64,000 bases of DNA, from the NCBI GenBank assembly GCA_949358305.1, contig OX442319.1, positions 9,300,001 to 9,364,000 of the forward strand, read 5' to 3'. The translations under genes were made by a program, and so were the position numbers. Positions 22,094-33,539 of this stretch are shown here, piece after piece. Origin of the DNA: Strigamia acuminata. Lineage: Eukaryota > Arthropoda > Chilopoda > Geophilomorpha > Linotaeniidae. Position 1 is the first letter of the stretch, and each line of letters begins with the position of its first letter. Below the pieces are notes generated by a model that was not told the origin of the DNA, did no database searches, and was given only the letters and a program-made list of their open reading frames with translations.

Positions 22094-23820
22094 TTAAATA
22101 AAAATATTGATGCAATGTCGAAGTTTAGAACATTTGTCGGTAAAGCGACAATTTGATTTCGGAACTTGTTAAATTAAATGCTCTTAAAAACCTGTAACAA
22201 AACCTTTAATCAATATTATTTTCATGTGGTGAAGATATTTTAGTTGCTGGGAAACTTTGTTCTCTGATTCACAGATGGCGCCAAAACTGTCGAGTGCTAT
22301 CCTAAACACCAAAAGTATTTCTCTAAAATTTAATGCAATTTAGTTGTAAGATGATAATTTTATTTTCATAGTTGCCTGTCAAAAACTCAAAAATTAAGAT
22401 TTTCATGCATGAAAAGAAATGTAACATAAATCAATATTTTGTTAAAGTTGAATTTATACATAAATCACCTTTCTGTATTTCATCGCAAACTTGACTCCAA
22501 GGAATTGCAAAACAAAGAAAGAAGTCAACTTTTGAAAATAAATTTTCACAGTATGCTACCTTTACAACTCCAATAACTTCCAGCATTGTACAATAATTTA
22601 GAAATATATTTCCCTAAGGAAAGTAGATTTTTAAGCAAAGTCGAATTGCATACTGTGTGCATGAAAACAAAAAAATGTCAGAGGGTCAATAAATCTTGAT
22701 TCTTCGGTTTGGGGTTAGAAAGGTTTCCATTTAGAAGTAAACAAGCACTTTATCTGAAAATAGCGATATTCGAAAAACAACCAAAAACTTCTTGGCTACT
22801 TTTGTTGATTAAAGTCTGGCTGCTTCCAGTTTCTGTCTAAATCACAAACATTTATCACATTTCAGTATTTATAGTATATTTTACCCCATATGGTTTAAAA
22901 ATATGTTTAACAATATATTGCTTTTCATTTAATGTGCATTCGTATTTGTAAAATAATAATATTGGGAATGCATTTCATTATAGGCCTACATTTTTCAAAA
23001 TGTATATTATTATTTGCAAAGCAATAGCGTGCAAAAATATATTACAAAATGCATTCTCATGAAACCAAAAGTATTTCAAAATACATCGCAATACATTATA
23101 ACAAGGTTCGACTGCATTTTTTAAAATTATTTGGTGTTTTTGCAATTATCCGCCTGATTGGTGGAACTGATATCACGTGATAAATCCAAAAAAACAAACA
23201 AAATCGTCAAAATTTTATAAAATATACAAACAAAAATTTTTTTTTTTAGAAATTTAAAATTTTATAAAAAATATAAACAAATTTTTTTTTTAAAAAATAA
23301 AACCTTATGAATGCGCCTACTAATTCTCGATAAAATAAACACAAATTTATATACAAAAAACTTTTATTGGGCTCAAAATAAACCCTAGAGCTACCAGAGG
23401 TTTACATTTCCCCATTAAATTACTTTCCCGTCCTTTGACACAAACATATTGTGTTAGAGCTGCACTCCAGATCCAATTTCAAGGGCAAATTTCAATTTGG
23501 AACCAAATCGACAAGCACTGACTGCAAGACCATCGACCAACACAATTCCCTCACAAAATTCCTCCAAAACCATCCAACCTATGCACGGAATGTCAGCACG
23601 ATTCCCCGCCCAAAAAACAGCAAAAAATCCCAAAAACACAAAAAATTTCCCCAAAAAACAAAAAAAAAAACAAAAAAAAAAATTTTTTTTATTTTCTTTG
23701 CAATCGCAAACAATAATTATAATAATTTACACATGGACATAAACATTTTATATCTCTCGTTTATTGACGCCACTTAGAGGCGTCGCGTGTTGAATGGCAA
23801 AAACGCATCACTCTAGTTTC
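22094..23820. other. convergent intergenic gap between LRRC71 and the GPCR
   Basis: AT-rich, no gene seen. It contains a palindromic AAAATGCATT-type repeat (about 22918-23105), a poly-A/poly-T patch at 23225-23300 and an A-rich stretch at 23620-23700. A minus-strand AATAAA (complement TTTATT near 23759) probably ends the GPCR transcript. Confidence 0.5.
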
Positions 23821-26800
23821 TCAATCGACTTTGCCGTTCACTCGCGGCTTATTCGGGCTCGAATCACGCGAACTCCGCGTGCTGTGATCGCGCGTGACGA
23901 TCTCGGACATGGTCATGATTTGAGTGGCCGTCAAATGACCTCTGAGGCACCTTGGATCTCGTTGAAGTCGCCACCGTTTAAAAGAGCGTTTGATCAGACC
24001 GTGCACCTGAGTATCATCACACGTTATTATAATGAGTGTTTTTGAAAATACGGTACAGTAGGAGCAAATAACGAGTGACGGACGGCACAGAAAAGCAGCG
24101 AAGGAAGAAAAGGGTTTCTGTTATATGGACACACAGAGTGGACTGTAGGCGTCACGTGTGTTCTGTGACGGCCACGCTTTGTCGGTAGACTTCGTGCAGC
24201 TGCCGACTATTCCTGTCCAGATTTTTCTCAGCTTTATACTGAGTGAAGGAGCGTCGCAACAGAGATATAATCTATAGGGAAAGAAACGAGGCAAACAGAG
24301 CCGTGTTTCTTCATGGTTTATAATAATTAGGTGGTAGATTTTAATAAATGAATACCGCACTGCCTCGTTTAAACGCCCAGGCGTTTAATATATTTTTTGA
24401 GCCCCTCGATTGCGCATAACCAAAAAATCGGGAATTTTTCTGCAAAAATCACCATTTTTCACAAAAAATCGCCGATTTTTGGGGACCCGGCCGTCCCGGC
24501 GGCAATTTCGTCCATATTTCCCATTTGGAATGCGGAAATCAAAGTTGTTCTGTCAATATTGCAGGTTGTTTAAAGGTCCAATACATTGTTAGTTTTCTTG
24601 CAAGTTAGCCACCATGTATTCATCATTTTCTTAATTTTTTTTTTATAAAACAATGCACAGTGAACTAAAAAAATTGGTAAATAAATAACAAAAGTAATGC
24701 TAAAGTGGTGATATTTGCCCCCTTACCAATTGCAGCATTGTTATGATCACATGATCTTATCACCTGACCTCATTTTTCCAAAAGTCTATTCCGTAAATCG
24801 CCGATGACTGCCCAGCGTCTTAATGAACCCGGGCGTTTAAACGAGGCGGTACGGTAAGTATAATTTAAATTTAAGCAACTTTTGGTTGAGCTCCGAAAAG
24901 TAACATTAAAACGTGCAACATGAATTTTTTTATTCTTTTTTTTTTATTTGGTTTAAAATTATTTAAAATATTTACCTCTCCGTTGAAATAACAGAATATG
25001 AGTGCGACTAGAAAACCCTGAAAAATATAAATAAACAGTAAATAAAAATGTAAATAAAAATGATTTAAGTAACTGAGCAGTCAGCACTGCACAAATATTT
25101 AGATTTTCATGCACGAAAAGACTAAATCAATAATTTACAACGAGTTAAAAGTGTCTTGGCAACAGTTACCACTACGTTATCAATTAGAACAAGGGAAAGT
25201 TAAAAATACGCTAAGCGGAAGATCAAATAATCTCTGAAAAATGCTACACAGTATTGACTTACTAAAGTTTACGTTAACGATAACGTAAACTTTAGAAAGT
25301 CAATATAACCGACATAAAAACAAAACACTACTTACAATACTTAAATTTTTATATTTTGCATAAAATGGAATTTTTGGTGCGTATTGTATGCGTATAAAAC
25401 GAATTTTTTAGGCCTAAATTATTATAATTTATTGCAGTACGGACTTAAAAAAGTTCAAACAAACTCACCTGTAAACCATCTAGTAAATAATTTAAGTAGA
25501 AGTATGCATTGAGCCATGTGCATTCCCCCTTTGGAGGTGCATAACTGGTGATGACAAAGTGCACTCCGAAAAGCGGAACCAAGACGAATGTAGCCCTAAC
25601 TGCTTTCCTGTAAGCAGTTCAAGTTTGTTTCACTTTCTTTTCGACCAAAATAAATAGGTGCGTTCAAATTAATTAAAAAAAATTTGCTCAAGTGATTTAA
25701 ATTGACTACATACGTTGTTTCAACGTTTGCTTAAGTAAACCAACTTTATTTTACTCAACTGAAATCAAGAAGTTGGACACACAATCGATATTCGGCCAAA
25801 AATGAACCAAGGATAACATGGACACATATCCACATGATCAGTGCATTTTGCCACCGCTGGCGCCACATACATAATACACAGCCCCACTGTATTCTGGGAT
25901 GACAACAGGTAACAAACATGCTTAGTTGTCAAGCAATGCATGGCAGGAGATTTCTGTCATCCAATCAGCGCACAGAACAACAAATCAATAGGAAATAACA
26001 CACGGATGTGTGTCCAAGTTATCCTTGGTTGAGAGTAAGCTGCACCTCGTTCTTAGAGATATTTATATGAAGAAAAAAGTGGGTCTTTCAATCAAAGAAA
26101 TACGGTAACGACAAAAAATGCTAACTAAATTCAAAGCTGAGAAATCCCATGTTATCCTAAGTATTATAAGGTGCGCGCCATTATCAGTTTTTTTGAAATA
26201 TTTCTTTTTGCGCTTCATCTGGAATCAAACCAATTTTTTAATAAATGTATTTTGGCATTAGAATTCATTTAAAATTAACAGGTTTATAAGTTTTGTAGAA
26301 AAATAAATTTGGCAGTGATTTTACATAAAAATGGGGGTGACATAAGTATAGAATATTTAGGTTATTGCTACAAACAGTAGCTCCATTCAAAAATTAAAAT
26401 ATTTTGTGTTTTACTTCAATTTTAAAACAAAAATGACATCATTTCCTGTCCTATTATTATAATAAATCAAAATTTAAACGTAAAATACACTTAAACCAAA
26501 ATTGTATTTCACTTAGTGCAATTATTTTATTCATTCAAGCAGACTTTTCGTATTTGAACGCACCTAACATCTCATCCTTACTTATATTGGCTCGGCTCGT
26601 TTGTGTTGGTGGCGCGTAACTTGATGACGAGCACTCGAATGATGTTGCAGAGGAAGACGAAGTTTAACTGAAATGATCCAGTTTCAACTACACCAGATTG
26701 CTTTGCAATTCATATTTCTCTCTTTTACCGCTAGACTGAGTAGATTTGGAACGTGAAACACCCACTCATAACCCTCGGTGGGCGCGTACCAGCAGCCCGA

Positions 26801-29800
26801 GCTGCCTGCGCTGTAAAACAACATCAAAACACTGTAGATAAAAACTGGAATTACAGGAAACCCTAAACCGAAGAAAAGGAAAGAAAAAGAAATGTTGCTT
26901 CTGCGAAACAAGTGCATAATATGTGCTGCTATTACCCCATCCTATAAGGTAATAGATGATGAGATTTTTCTGCTCGGCGAACGCAGCAACGATGAGTTTG
27001 TGCAAATAAAGTCCCTCGCAAAACATCCACATGTAGTTACTGGAGCGCGTGTATTTGGTTAAAACGTATAAAAATTTGCATTCAACCTGAAACGAGGGGC
27101 GGGAGAGGCGTGAGAGAATGAGCCGAGGGGTAGAAGACAAACAAAAGCTTCATCACTCACAGTGCCCTCTTTCACCGGTAGATCGGAGGATACGAGAGGC
27201 TTCAGAATCAATAAATATTTGAAAGTGACGAAAACCACGCCGTTGATGAAGATGGAAATGAAAAGATTTTTGTGCATTGTTATGCGAGGAACTCTTAGTT
27301 GTCTGAGTAATAGAAATTAATCCTTTATAAAGACTGTTTTTTTTAATGTTCTGCGTGCTGTACGTCGCTTTAATTTAGCACCATTAGTTAAGTCACTGCA
27401 TTCGAAAAGTCATTTGCAATAAAGGACCAGTGAAATTGGTAGTGTAAATGTCAAGTTAAACGACTCGGTTTTCGGTTTAAAAATTAATTTGTGTAAATTT
27501 CAGTGTAAATTCAAGTGTAAATAAATTAGCACATGAAAAATATGTAACTATCAGATCAGATTGTTATACTGTATATAAGAATACTAGAATTTGCACGCGT
27601 TGTACCGACATTAAAAATTGAAGCGACAATCCAAGATGGCGCCAAAGTAGTTGGTTTGCAGTCTTGCACGCCAATGTTAAAACGTGGCAGGTAAGTCGTT
27701 TCCGTTTAACCAATTTGCTTGAATTAATTCGTCTAAATGTTGTGCAAAAACGAGTGTAAATGTGTTTACACTCGTTTTAATGACTTTTCGAATGTATCTA
27801 GTGGGTGTAAAAGAATGTATGATTGCATTTTAAAGGTTTGAAATACAAGTGAAACCACACTTTACTCCAAACCGACACAACTTGGTCCTAACTCCTATTG
27901 GTTGTGCCGTCTCACTGGTGTAGTGGAACAAAAAAAGTAGCCCATAACACCAGAATTGTAACCTTTCTCGGCAAAACAACCGATAAAAAACTAAACCTTT
28001 TTTTACCTGCCAAAAGAAACCAACAAACTATGCTAACATTGTCTGATTGATTAAAAAGAGAAAAGCTTATTTCAGCAAATAAAATAAATATTTTCTTACC
28101 AAATAAATAAAATCCATCATTCTAATCACTTTTTACACTGAAATTCATTGAAAATAAACAGAACTACTTTCCGCGTAGTAGAGCACTGTCCACATTTAGG
28201 CGTAATCCAGCCCAACCAATAGGAGTTAGGACCACGTTGTATCTATTTGGAGTATACGTACAGTCAAAACTCCTTATAACGAATCGCAAGGGACTGAAAA
28301 AATCGGTTCGTTATAACGAATTTTCTGATCATGGTGTTTCTATGACCAACCAACCAAATAAGCCATTTTGACCTATTCGTTATAACGAGGAATTTCAACG
28401 GTAACAGTGTTCGTTCATCTGAGGTTTGATCTCCCCTTTTGGAGTCTTAGTTAGCATTAAATTACATGACTAAGGTACAATAAACATTGGGTGTAAACAT
28501 CACACCTTTATGCCTGTAGACCTTGCAGGTGGCAAGATCAATGTTTGCGTGTTTGTCTACTCCTTGTCTACTCCTTGAAAGCACTATTGGTGGTGTTAGG
28601 AAACAGGTGTAAATGTATTTTCCCTGAATTAACGTCCCTCTTGAATTCTCTCTGTATGAAAGCCATACAGAAATTTCTGCCATGGTGCTAAATCAAAGTA
28701 CTGTACGGTCCTCCTTATTTACTTACTTGTACGAAAAGAAAATGAAAAGTGCAGGCACAAGTGCCAGCAGTGACACGCAATAAGCACCTATGTGCGTGTA
28801 ATGACGTCTGGTAGTTGAGTCTTTGGCTGCGCATGCGCTGTAATTCGTCCACTCTAACATTGGCATGAGAGGCCAATAACCCGGATGTAAGCATGGCCGC
28901 TTAATCGTCACCACATGAAATACTGTACAAACTGTGTGAACTGGATAAATGAGCCAAACAATAAATGAAAGTAATGATAAATTACCAGAGCATTCTCCTT
29001 CAAAGTCGACGTGCTCGGGACATACGGCTTCGAACGATTGATTGACCGGGGTGTCGTCAAAGCATTGCCAACCATCCCAAGTCCTGGGACAAACACGGAT
29101 ACCTAACAAGAATTCGAGTCGCTTTTGTAATTCTGACATCGTTGTTATTAGCCAAAATGGCATAACTACTTTCTTAAGCACTGCTTAAGGACCTGCAATC
29201 TTAGTTTCGCAAATTAACAATCTGCCCAGTCATTGGTCAGCAGGCAAATTACTGCTGGCTGATGACTTGTCCTGATAAATTGTCCCTTCTACTGAAAGAG
29301 GGTGATCATTAAATTAAACAAATGCACTCCAAAAGAGTTACAACCCAACAACTTTTAATAAAAGAGGGCACTGATCTCATTAGAGCAGCGTTTCCCAATC
29401 TAACTAACTTGTAGACATGACGCCCCCCTAGAATAGTGCACTAAAATTAATTTTTGCAAACTCATGTAAAATTTTATGCAAAATTTCTTTTTTCTCTTGG
29501 TTTTTTTTCTTTTTAGTAGTTCATTTTTGAAAAATTTAATGCACCGGTAGATGAAGTGAGGCGCGGAAGATCGACTTGCTTAAAAATGGGTCGCGATGCT
29601 AAAAAGTTTGGGAACCCCTGCATTAGAGCAATTAAACAAACAATTAATTCACTTAGAGCAGACAGGTACACCCCTAGCGTCTTAAGTTAAGTACGCACAG
29701 CCTGATTCCGTGTACAGAATGGCAACTTTCCATGGTACACACGCCCGGAAACTTTCTGGCAGCTGGAATTCTATTCTTTCCGATAGTGATGATGCACGGA

Positions 29801-30670
29801 AAAATTCATTTGTTTCTGTGCACGAACACCTTGGGTTTACGCAGTACACCTTTGGCTTTACGCAGTACACCTTTGGCTTTACGCAGTACACTTTTGGCTT
29901 TACGCAGTACACCTTTGGCTTTACGCAGTACACCTTTGGCTCTACGCAGTACACCTTTGGCTTTACGCAGTACACCTTTGGCTTTACGCAGTACACCTTT
30001 GGCTTTACGCAGTACACCTTTGGCTTTACGCAGTACACCTTTGGCTTTACGCAGTACACCTTTGGCTTTACGCAGTATACCTTTGGTTTTACTTATGAAT
30101 ACAAAATTGTTGTGGTCTTATCCTGTATCACCACACCGGCAAAGCAGCCAATTAGAATTTGCTGATTCTCTGGGCAGAAGGCGAGAATTGAGGGCCAAAA
30201 ATACATAGTTATGCCATTGTTAATTGTTCACCTTTTGGAGTCGAGGGTTTACTCAACATTGAGCTGCAACATTCAACAGCCTTTTGACAACACAAATGGA
30301 ACTGGTCTATGTCTCTTTGTTTAGTGAAGGTCTTGTAGATTTCGCTTGTGGGGTCACTTAGGTTGTAGGCTTCAGGTGATAGCAGCACGTGAACAATTGT
30401 GCCGTTTTCCAATACGTGTTGTCTGCACAGCGACACGTGTGTGCAGTTCAGCTGCAACTGCAACAGACTTTTGTCGCATGTCACAAACTTTTTCGCTTCA
30501 GGAATCGCCTGATTATGGATGTAACAAGAAAGACGTGTGAGCCATGCAAAATCTTCTACTGGACAAAATATAGGACTGTTATTCACAATAGTGCGGCACG
30601 TGCTCCGTACAACCAGTTCGGTGGTCAAGTTGGACGTGGCTACAAATGATAGAATCTGTTTCAAAAACAT
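23821..30670 (-). CDS. class B1 (secretin-like) neuropeptide GPCR
   Basis: Ten exons (minus strand): 30670-30232, 29180-28986, 28922-28727, 27302-27161, 27086-26936, 26862-26729, 26667-26582, 25607-25469, 25017-24976, 24006-23821; all GT-AG, phases consistent, 569 residues. The hormone-binding domain has CPRTWDGWQC (about residue 171), CPEHVDFEGEC and the RPC...WTNYSAC motif (about 218-243), with several N-glycosylation sequons. Seven helices follow: HIGAYCVSLLALVPALF; HKNLFISIFINGVVF; NYMWMFCEGLYLHKL; IIYYLIGWGFPVIPVFIY; VPNLLSLALNFVFLC; KAVRATFVLVPLFGVHF; and LDGLQGFLVALIFCYFNGEV. Helix 7 ends in the class B NGEV signature. The tail (LIKRSFKRWRLQ...) is basic then Ser/Arg-rich. It should couple peptide binding to cAMP. 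The subfamily (PDF receptor, calcitonin/DH31-like or other) is unresolved. The first 146 residues form an unusually long Cys-rich ectodomain, and the first Met may be internal, with a signal-peptide exon upstream. Confidence 0.87.
24353..24856. mobile_element. TACCG-ended element (GTTTAAACGCC type), copy 1
   Basis: Left end TACCGCACTGCCTCGTTTAA; right end is the complement of TACCGTACCGCCTCGTTTAA. GTTTAAACGCCC follows on both sides. It lies in the GPCR intron before the last exon. A related copy lies at 31634-31970. Confidence 0.75.
25254..25304. repeat. near-perfect 50-bp hairpin
   Basis: TTGACTTACTAAAGTTTACG is followed, after a short loop (TTAACGATAA), by CGTAAACTTTAGAAAGTCAA. It lies in a GPCR intron. 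It could be a tiny MITE remnant. Confidence 0.7.
25805..26030. mobile_element. 226-bp inverted-repeat element
   Basis: The ends AACCAAGGATAACATGGACA and its imperfect complement (GTCCAAGTTATCCTTGGTT) bound the element. The interior is complex. It lies in a GPCR intron; family unknown. Confidence 0.75.
26375..26542. mobile_element. MITE, CAGTAGCTGCATTC family, copy 4
   Basis: Left end CAGTAGCTCCATTCAAAAAT, with TTTACTTCAATTTTAAAAC and AAATGACATCATTTCCTGTC inside. The right end is degenerate. It ends about 40 bp from the donor of the GPCR exon 26667-26582. Confidence 0.7.
27877..28240. mobile_element. MITE with CTGGTGT stem-loop core (ACAACNTGGTCC type)
   Basis: Ends ACAACTTGGTCCTAACTCCT and the complement of ACAACGTGGTCCTAACTCCT, extending into CTATTGGTTG. 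At 27915-27953 the interior has CTGGTGT...ACACCAG, a 7-bp stem with a 25-base loop that recurs in elements with other termini at 36.3, 44.2 and 54.8 kb. Confidence 0.8.
28261..28401. mobile_element. pogo/Tigger-like MITE (TATAACGAA)
   Basis: It begins CAGTCAAAACTCCTTATAAC just after TA, and the right end carries TTATAACGAGGAATTTCAAC before GTA. CAGT...TATAACGAA ends with TA duplication are typical of the pogo branch of Tc1/mariner. Confidence 0.75.
29386..29620. mobile_element. hAT non-autonomous element with 8-bp TSD
   Basis: It begins CAGCGTTTCCCAATCTA and ends AAAAAGTTTGGGAACCCCTG. It is flanked by perfect CATTAGAG duplications at 29378-29385 and 29621-29628. The 235-bp size and 8-bp duplication are hAT hallmarks. 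It lies in the first intron of the GPCR model. Confidence 0.92.
29830..30095. repeat. 21-bp minisatellite in GPCR intron
   Basis: About 12 copies of CTTTACGCAGTACACCTTTG plus G, with only a few substitutions. The CG-containing unit makes stop-free frames on both strands that are not genes. Confidence 0.95.
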
Positions 30671-30780
30671 GAATAATACACGTTATTATAATAAAATTAC
30701 GCCAATTGTGCACACATTGACAGAGATAAAGCATAGCTGAACACATGTATTGTATATTATCCAGTTTTGGAACATCATGA

Positions 30781-31193
30781 TACCGTATTACCCCGCTTTA
30801 CGCCACATGCCTGTGTAGTGTGAGTTTTACCGGCATGCTGGTATGAGTGCGAATTTTTTTCAATAAGAATTGAGCCTTAACAAGCTTAAATAGCATTTAA
30901 GATGTCCAAAATGTAGGAAATTGGTCTAAATTCCTATAAATTTACCAAAATTTTAGTAATAATCTTCAGAAAATTTAGAAAACTCAAATTTCAGGCCTAA
31001 ATTCCAACATAATTATTCATCCGGGCTCTTTTAAGTAAAAAAAAACAAACAAAAAAAAACAGCTTTTTTCACTTATACCGGCATGTTTCACTTCACACCG
31101 GCATGCCGGTATAAACTGTTGGACCTAAATTCCAAAAACCTGGTAAACCCATGTCCAACGGCATGTGGCTTAAAGCAGGGTAATAATACGGTA
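30781..31193. mobile_element. TACCGTATTACC element, copy 1
   Basis: Starts TACCGTATTACCCCGCTTTA and ends with the imperfect complement (GCAGGGTAATAATACGGTA). The interior repeats the palindrome ACCGGCATGCCGGT in whole or half form. A second copy is at 53511-53876. It lies just upstream of the first GPCR exon in the model. Confidence 0.82.
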
Positions 31194-31235
31194 AGACATC
31201 GTAGGGACTTTTACTGACGATATGATGACTCGTAC

Positions 31236-31530
31236 CTAGTTCACACTTAAACCACTTATGTAGAAGTTGCGACCTTTAGAAAGTCTAATATCTACAGGTT
31301 TATTCAAACGGTTCACACTTAGGAATCAGTTTTGTGCAAATTAGCAATGTTTTTGACAAGGAATGATAAATGAACTTCTCTAAAAAATAACCACACCTTC
31401 TGTACGTGACTAGATAATGGGAATATTTTATGACATTAGGTTGTAGAAAACTTTTCTTAAACTTTTAAGTTGTAGAAAAGTCTGCCATATTGGTTTGACT
31501 TGTAGAAAAATGGTTCAAGTGTGAACTAGG
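31236..31530. mobile_element. inverted-repeat element CCTAGTTCACACTT
   Basis: Left end CCTAGTTCACACTTAAACCA; right end TGGTTCAAGTGTGAACTAGG. AAAAGTCTGCC and AGAAAGTCTAAT are internal partners. Its ends resemble those of the TTAA-flanked element at 57 kb (CTAGGTTCAC). Confidence 0.65.
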
Positions 31531-31633
31531 CGTAAGTCGTCAGTACAAAGTTTTCGGAAGATACTTTTCCCTTATACAACGTAAGTACCCTTTAACAAAC
31601 TATAAGGGGAATTAGAAAAGAAATTTAAGGACT

Positions 31634-31970
31634 TACCGTACTGCCTTAAACAATGGCCCGGGCGTTTAATTTTTTTTTCGACTCGCCCGCCAGGCGCTTA
31701 TTCAAAACCAGGCGATTATTTAAGCCAGGCCTCTATCCAAAAAAAAAGTTGCTGACTCCGAACGTTTCGTTTGTTGAGGTTTCGTCCGTCGAAGTTTCCT
31801 CCAAAAGGCTACTAAAAACCGTTTTTAATAACCGTTTTTAAAGTATTTTCCGGTTAACCCGGCGTTTATTTGAGGCAGGCGCTTATTGGTTTTTCGAGTG
31901 GCGGTTGCCAGGCGCTTCATCAAGAGCCGGCGCTTAATTGCGCCCGGCCATTGTTCAAGGCAGTACGGTA
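31634..31970. mobile_element. TACCG-ended element, copy 2
   Basis: Starts TACCGTACTGCCTTAAACAA, ends with its imperfect complement (TTGTTCAAGGCAGTACGGTA). It has GGCCCGGGCGTTTAA and AGGCGCTTATT words inside, related to 24353-24856. Confidence 0.78.
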
Positions 31971-31977
31971 ACTGCTT

Positions 31978-32082
31978 AAGTACTTAAGTGTGGATATGCA
32001 ACTGAGCATGCCCAGAACATTTTTAAAGATTTTTTTTACACATTGGGCATGCTCAGTTGCATATCTACACTTAAGTACTTAA
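31978..32082. repeat. hairpin with 35-bp arms
   Basis: ACTTAAGTGTGGATATGCAA continuing to CTGAGCATGCCCA pairs with TGGGCATGCTCAG and TTGCATATCTACACTTAAGT around a T-rich loop. Probably a small MITE. Confidence 0.7.
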
Positions 32083-32136
32083 CCAGTTAAGTACTTAAAC
32101 TTCTTTTCTGATTCCTCTTTATGTAATATTAATCGT

Positions 32137-32422
32137 ACCTACGACGATTAACCATAGGACTTCCCATTCACTATTTTTGTGCGAACAAATGTTAACTTGT
32201 ACGAACGTTGTTGCAATATTACAACTTTCTGCGGACAATTGACCACAGGCTTTTGCCCATTGTTGACATTTTATTGGATTTGAACAACTCATCATTTGTC
32301 TGCAAATACCATCATTTTTATTGTATTCTGGCAACAGTTGGCGCCATAATCACCAGACAAGATTGTCTCTCTTTTACACAACGAGAAACTGCCAGATGTC
32401 CTGTGGTTAATCGTCCTAGGTT
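32137..32422. mobile_element. inverted-repeat element ACCTANGACGATTAACC
   Basis: Left ACCTACGACGATTAACCATA; right is the complement of ACCTAGGACGATTAACCACA. A decayed end of the same family lies at about 35540-35583. Confidence 0.65.
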
Positions 32423-32978
32423 GCATTCAATGCTAACAATCAAAAACTGTTTCTTCTCCATTTCTTTCCCTTACTTCAATTGTTAATTTAAGCAGCAAAG
32501 GAAACCATTTCGGATTATAGGCATTGAATGCAACCATTGTTAGTGCGCTCATAGTTTGTTTACAAATAATTGTGACAAACTCCCATTGGCTATTGGTCTA
32601 TGCGCGGCTTAGACTTAACAAAAAGTATTCGATCAGTCACCACATGCGCTGATTTCAGCTTATTTTATTTTTTTGCAGTCTTAACAATAATTTTATTCAC
32701 TTAACAGAACACGACAAATGCTAGAATTCTGTGGCATTTTGAAAATAAATGAAAACAAAATAAAAATAAATTACCGGTGTTTTAGTTGACTCACTTGGGA
32801 AAAACAATATTTGATCACAATCCATGTGGAGAAAGAAAAGAAGTATTCACTCGACCAAGTAAAGAAAAATGTCGAATTTTTAATTAAAATTTAATGACAA
32901 CCCTCTCCCTCCTATCACTAAACTCAGCAGTGCTCATCCGATGCACCGAGAAGTGATTTGAGTGTTTGCAAAACAAAC

Positions 32979-33235
32979 ATGCCTAAAGATAAAGACCTAA
33001 CAAATGACTCAAAATCACTTACTCTGTATACGGTATTTCTTCAAATTAAAGTCGCCATCGATTACAAAGACGTGACTTTTAATCGAAGAAATACAGTTAT
33101 TAAACTTTTAAATACTGGAAAGTCTCAGAGATTGCTCAGAGCACCATTTCATACATCTGGAACAAATTTAAACGAGTAGAAACTGTTGCTAATGTCTCCC
33201 GACCTGGCAGACCAGAGTCACCAAATTGGTCCTCA
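32979..33235 (+). pseudogene. Tc1-like transposase N-terminus, broken
   Basis: The frame from 32979 starts MPKDKDLTNDSK. After a frame change it reads YWKVSEIAQSTISYIWNKFK and then SRPGRPE, the helix-turn-helix and GRPR-type motif of Tc1 family transposases. Nothing of the catalytic DDE domain is visible downstream. A short dead remnant. Confidence 0.6.
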
Positions 33236-33478
33236 ATTGCGAGTAATAAAAAGAATTCAATAATGCCCGTGTAAACATCAGTGTACGAGTACACTGTTCT
33301 TTGACAATAATATCTTGTAATACACCCCTTACCCTTTAAGCCTAAAATTGCATTTTTTACGTAAAAAGTACATTTTTAAACTTAAAAATGGCGTTTACTT
33401 AACTACAAACCTTGTTCTTTTTTATTATTTGGTTATTCGGCCGTATATCATATTCGGCGCAACGCTAATTTTAGGTAT

Positions 33479-33537
33479 ACAGTCTAACCTCGTTATAACG
33501 AACCGCGACATAACGAATTTATTGTTATAACTAGACC
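33479..33537. mobile_element. pogo-like TATAACGAA fragment
   Basis: TACAGTCTAACCTCGTTATA and GACATAACGAATTTATTGTT match the left end of the pogo-like MITEs at 28 and 58 kb. No right end seen. Confidence 0.6.
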
Positions 33538-33539
33538 CG

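Noticed and set aside
29682..30208. Open frames with CVKPKVY or FGFTQYT repeats
   Set aside because: 21-bp minisatellite in a GPCR intron; no start context, domain or signal.
25017..30670. Naming the receptor as a PDF receptor
   Set aside because: Several motifs fit, but class B subfamilies share them; without a phylogeny I leave the subfamily open.
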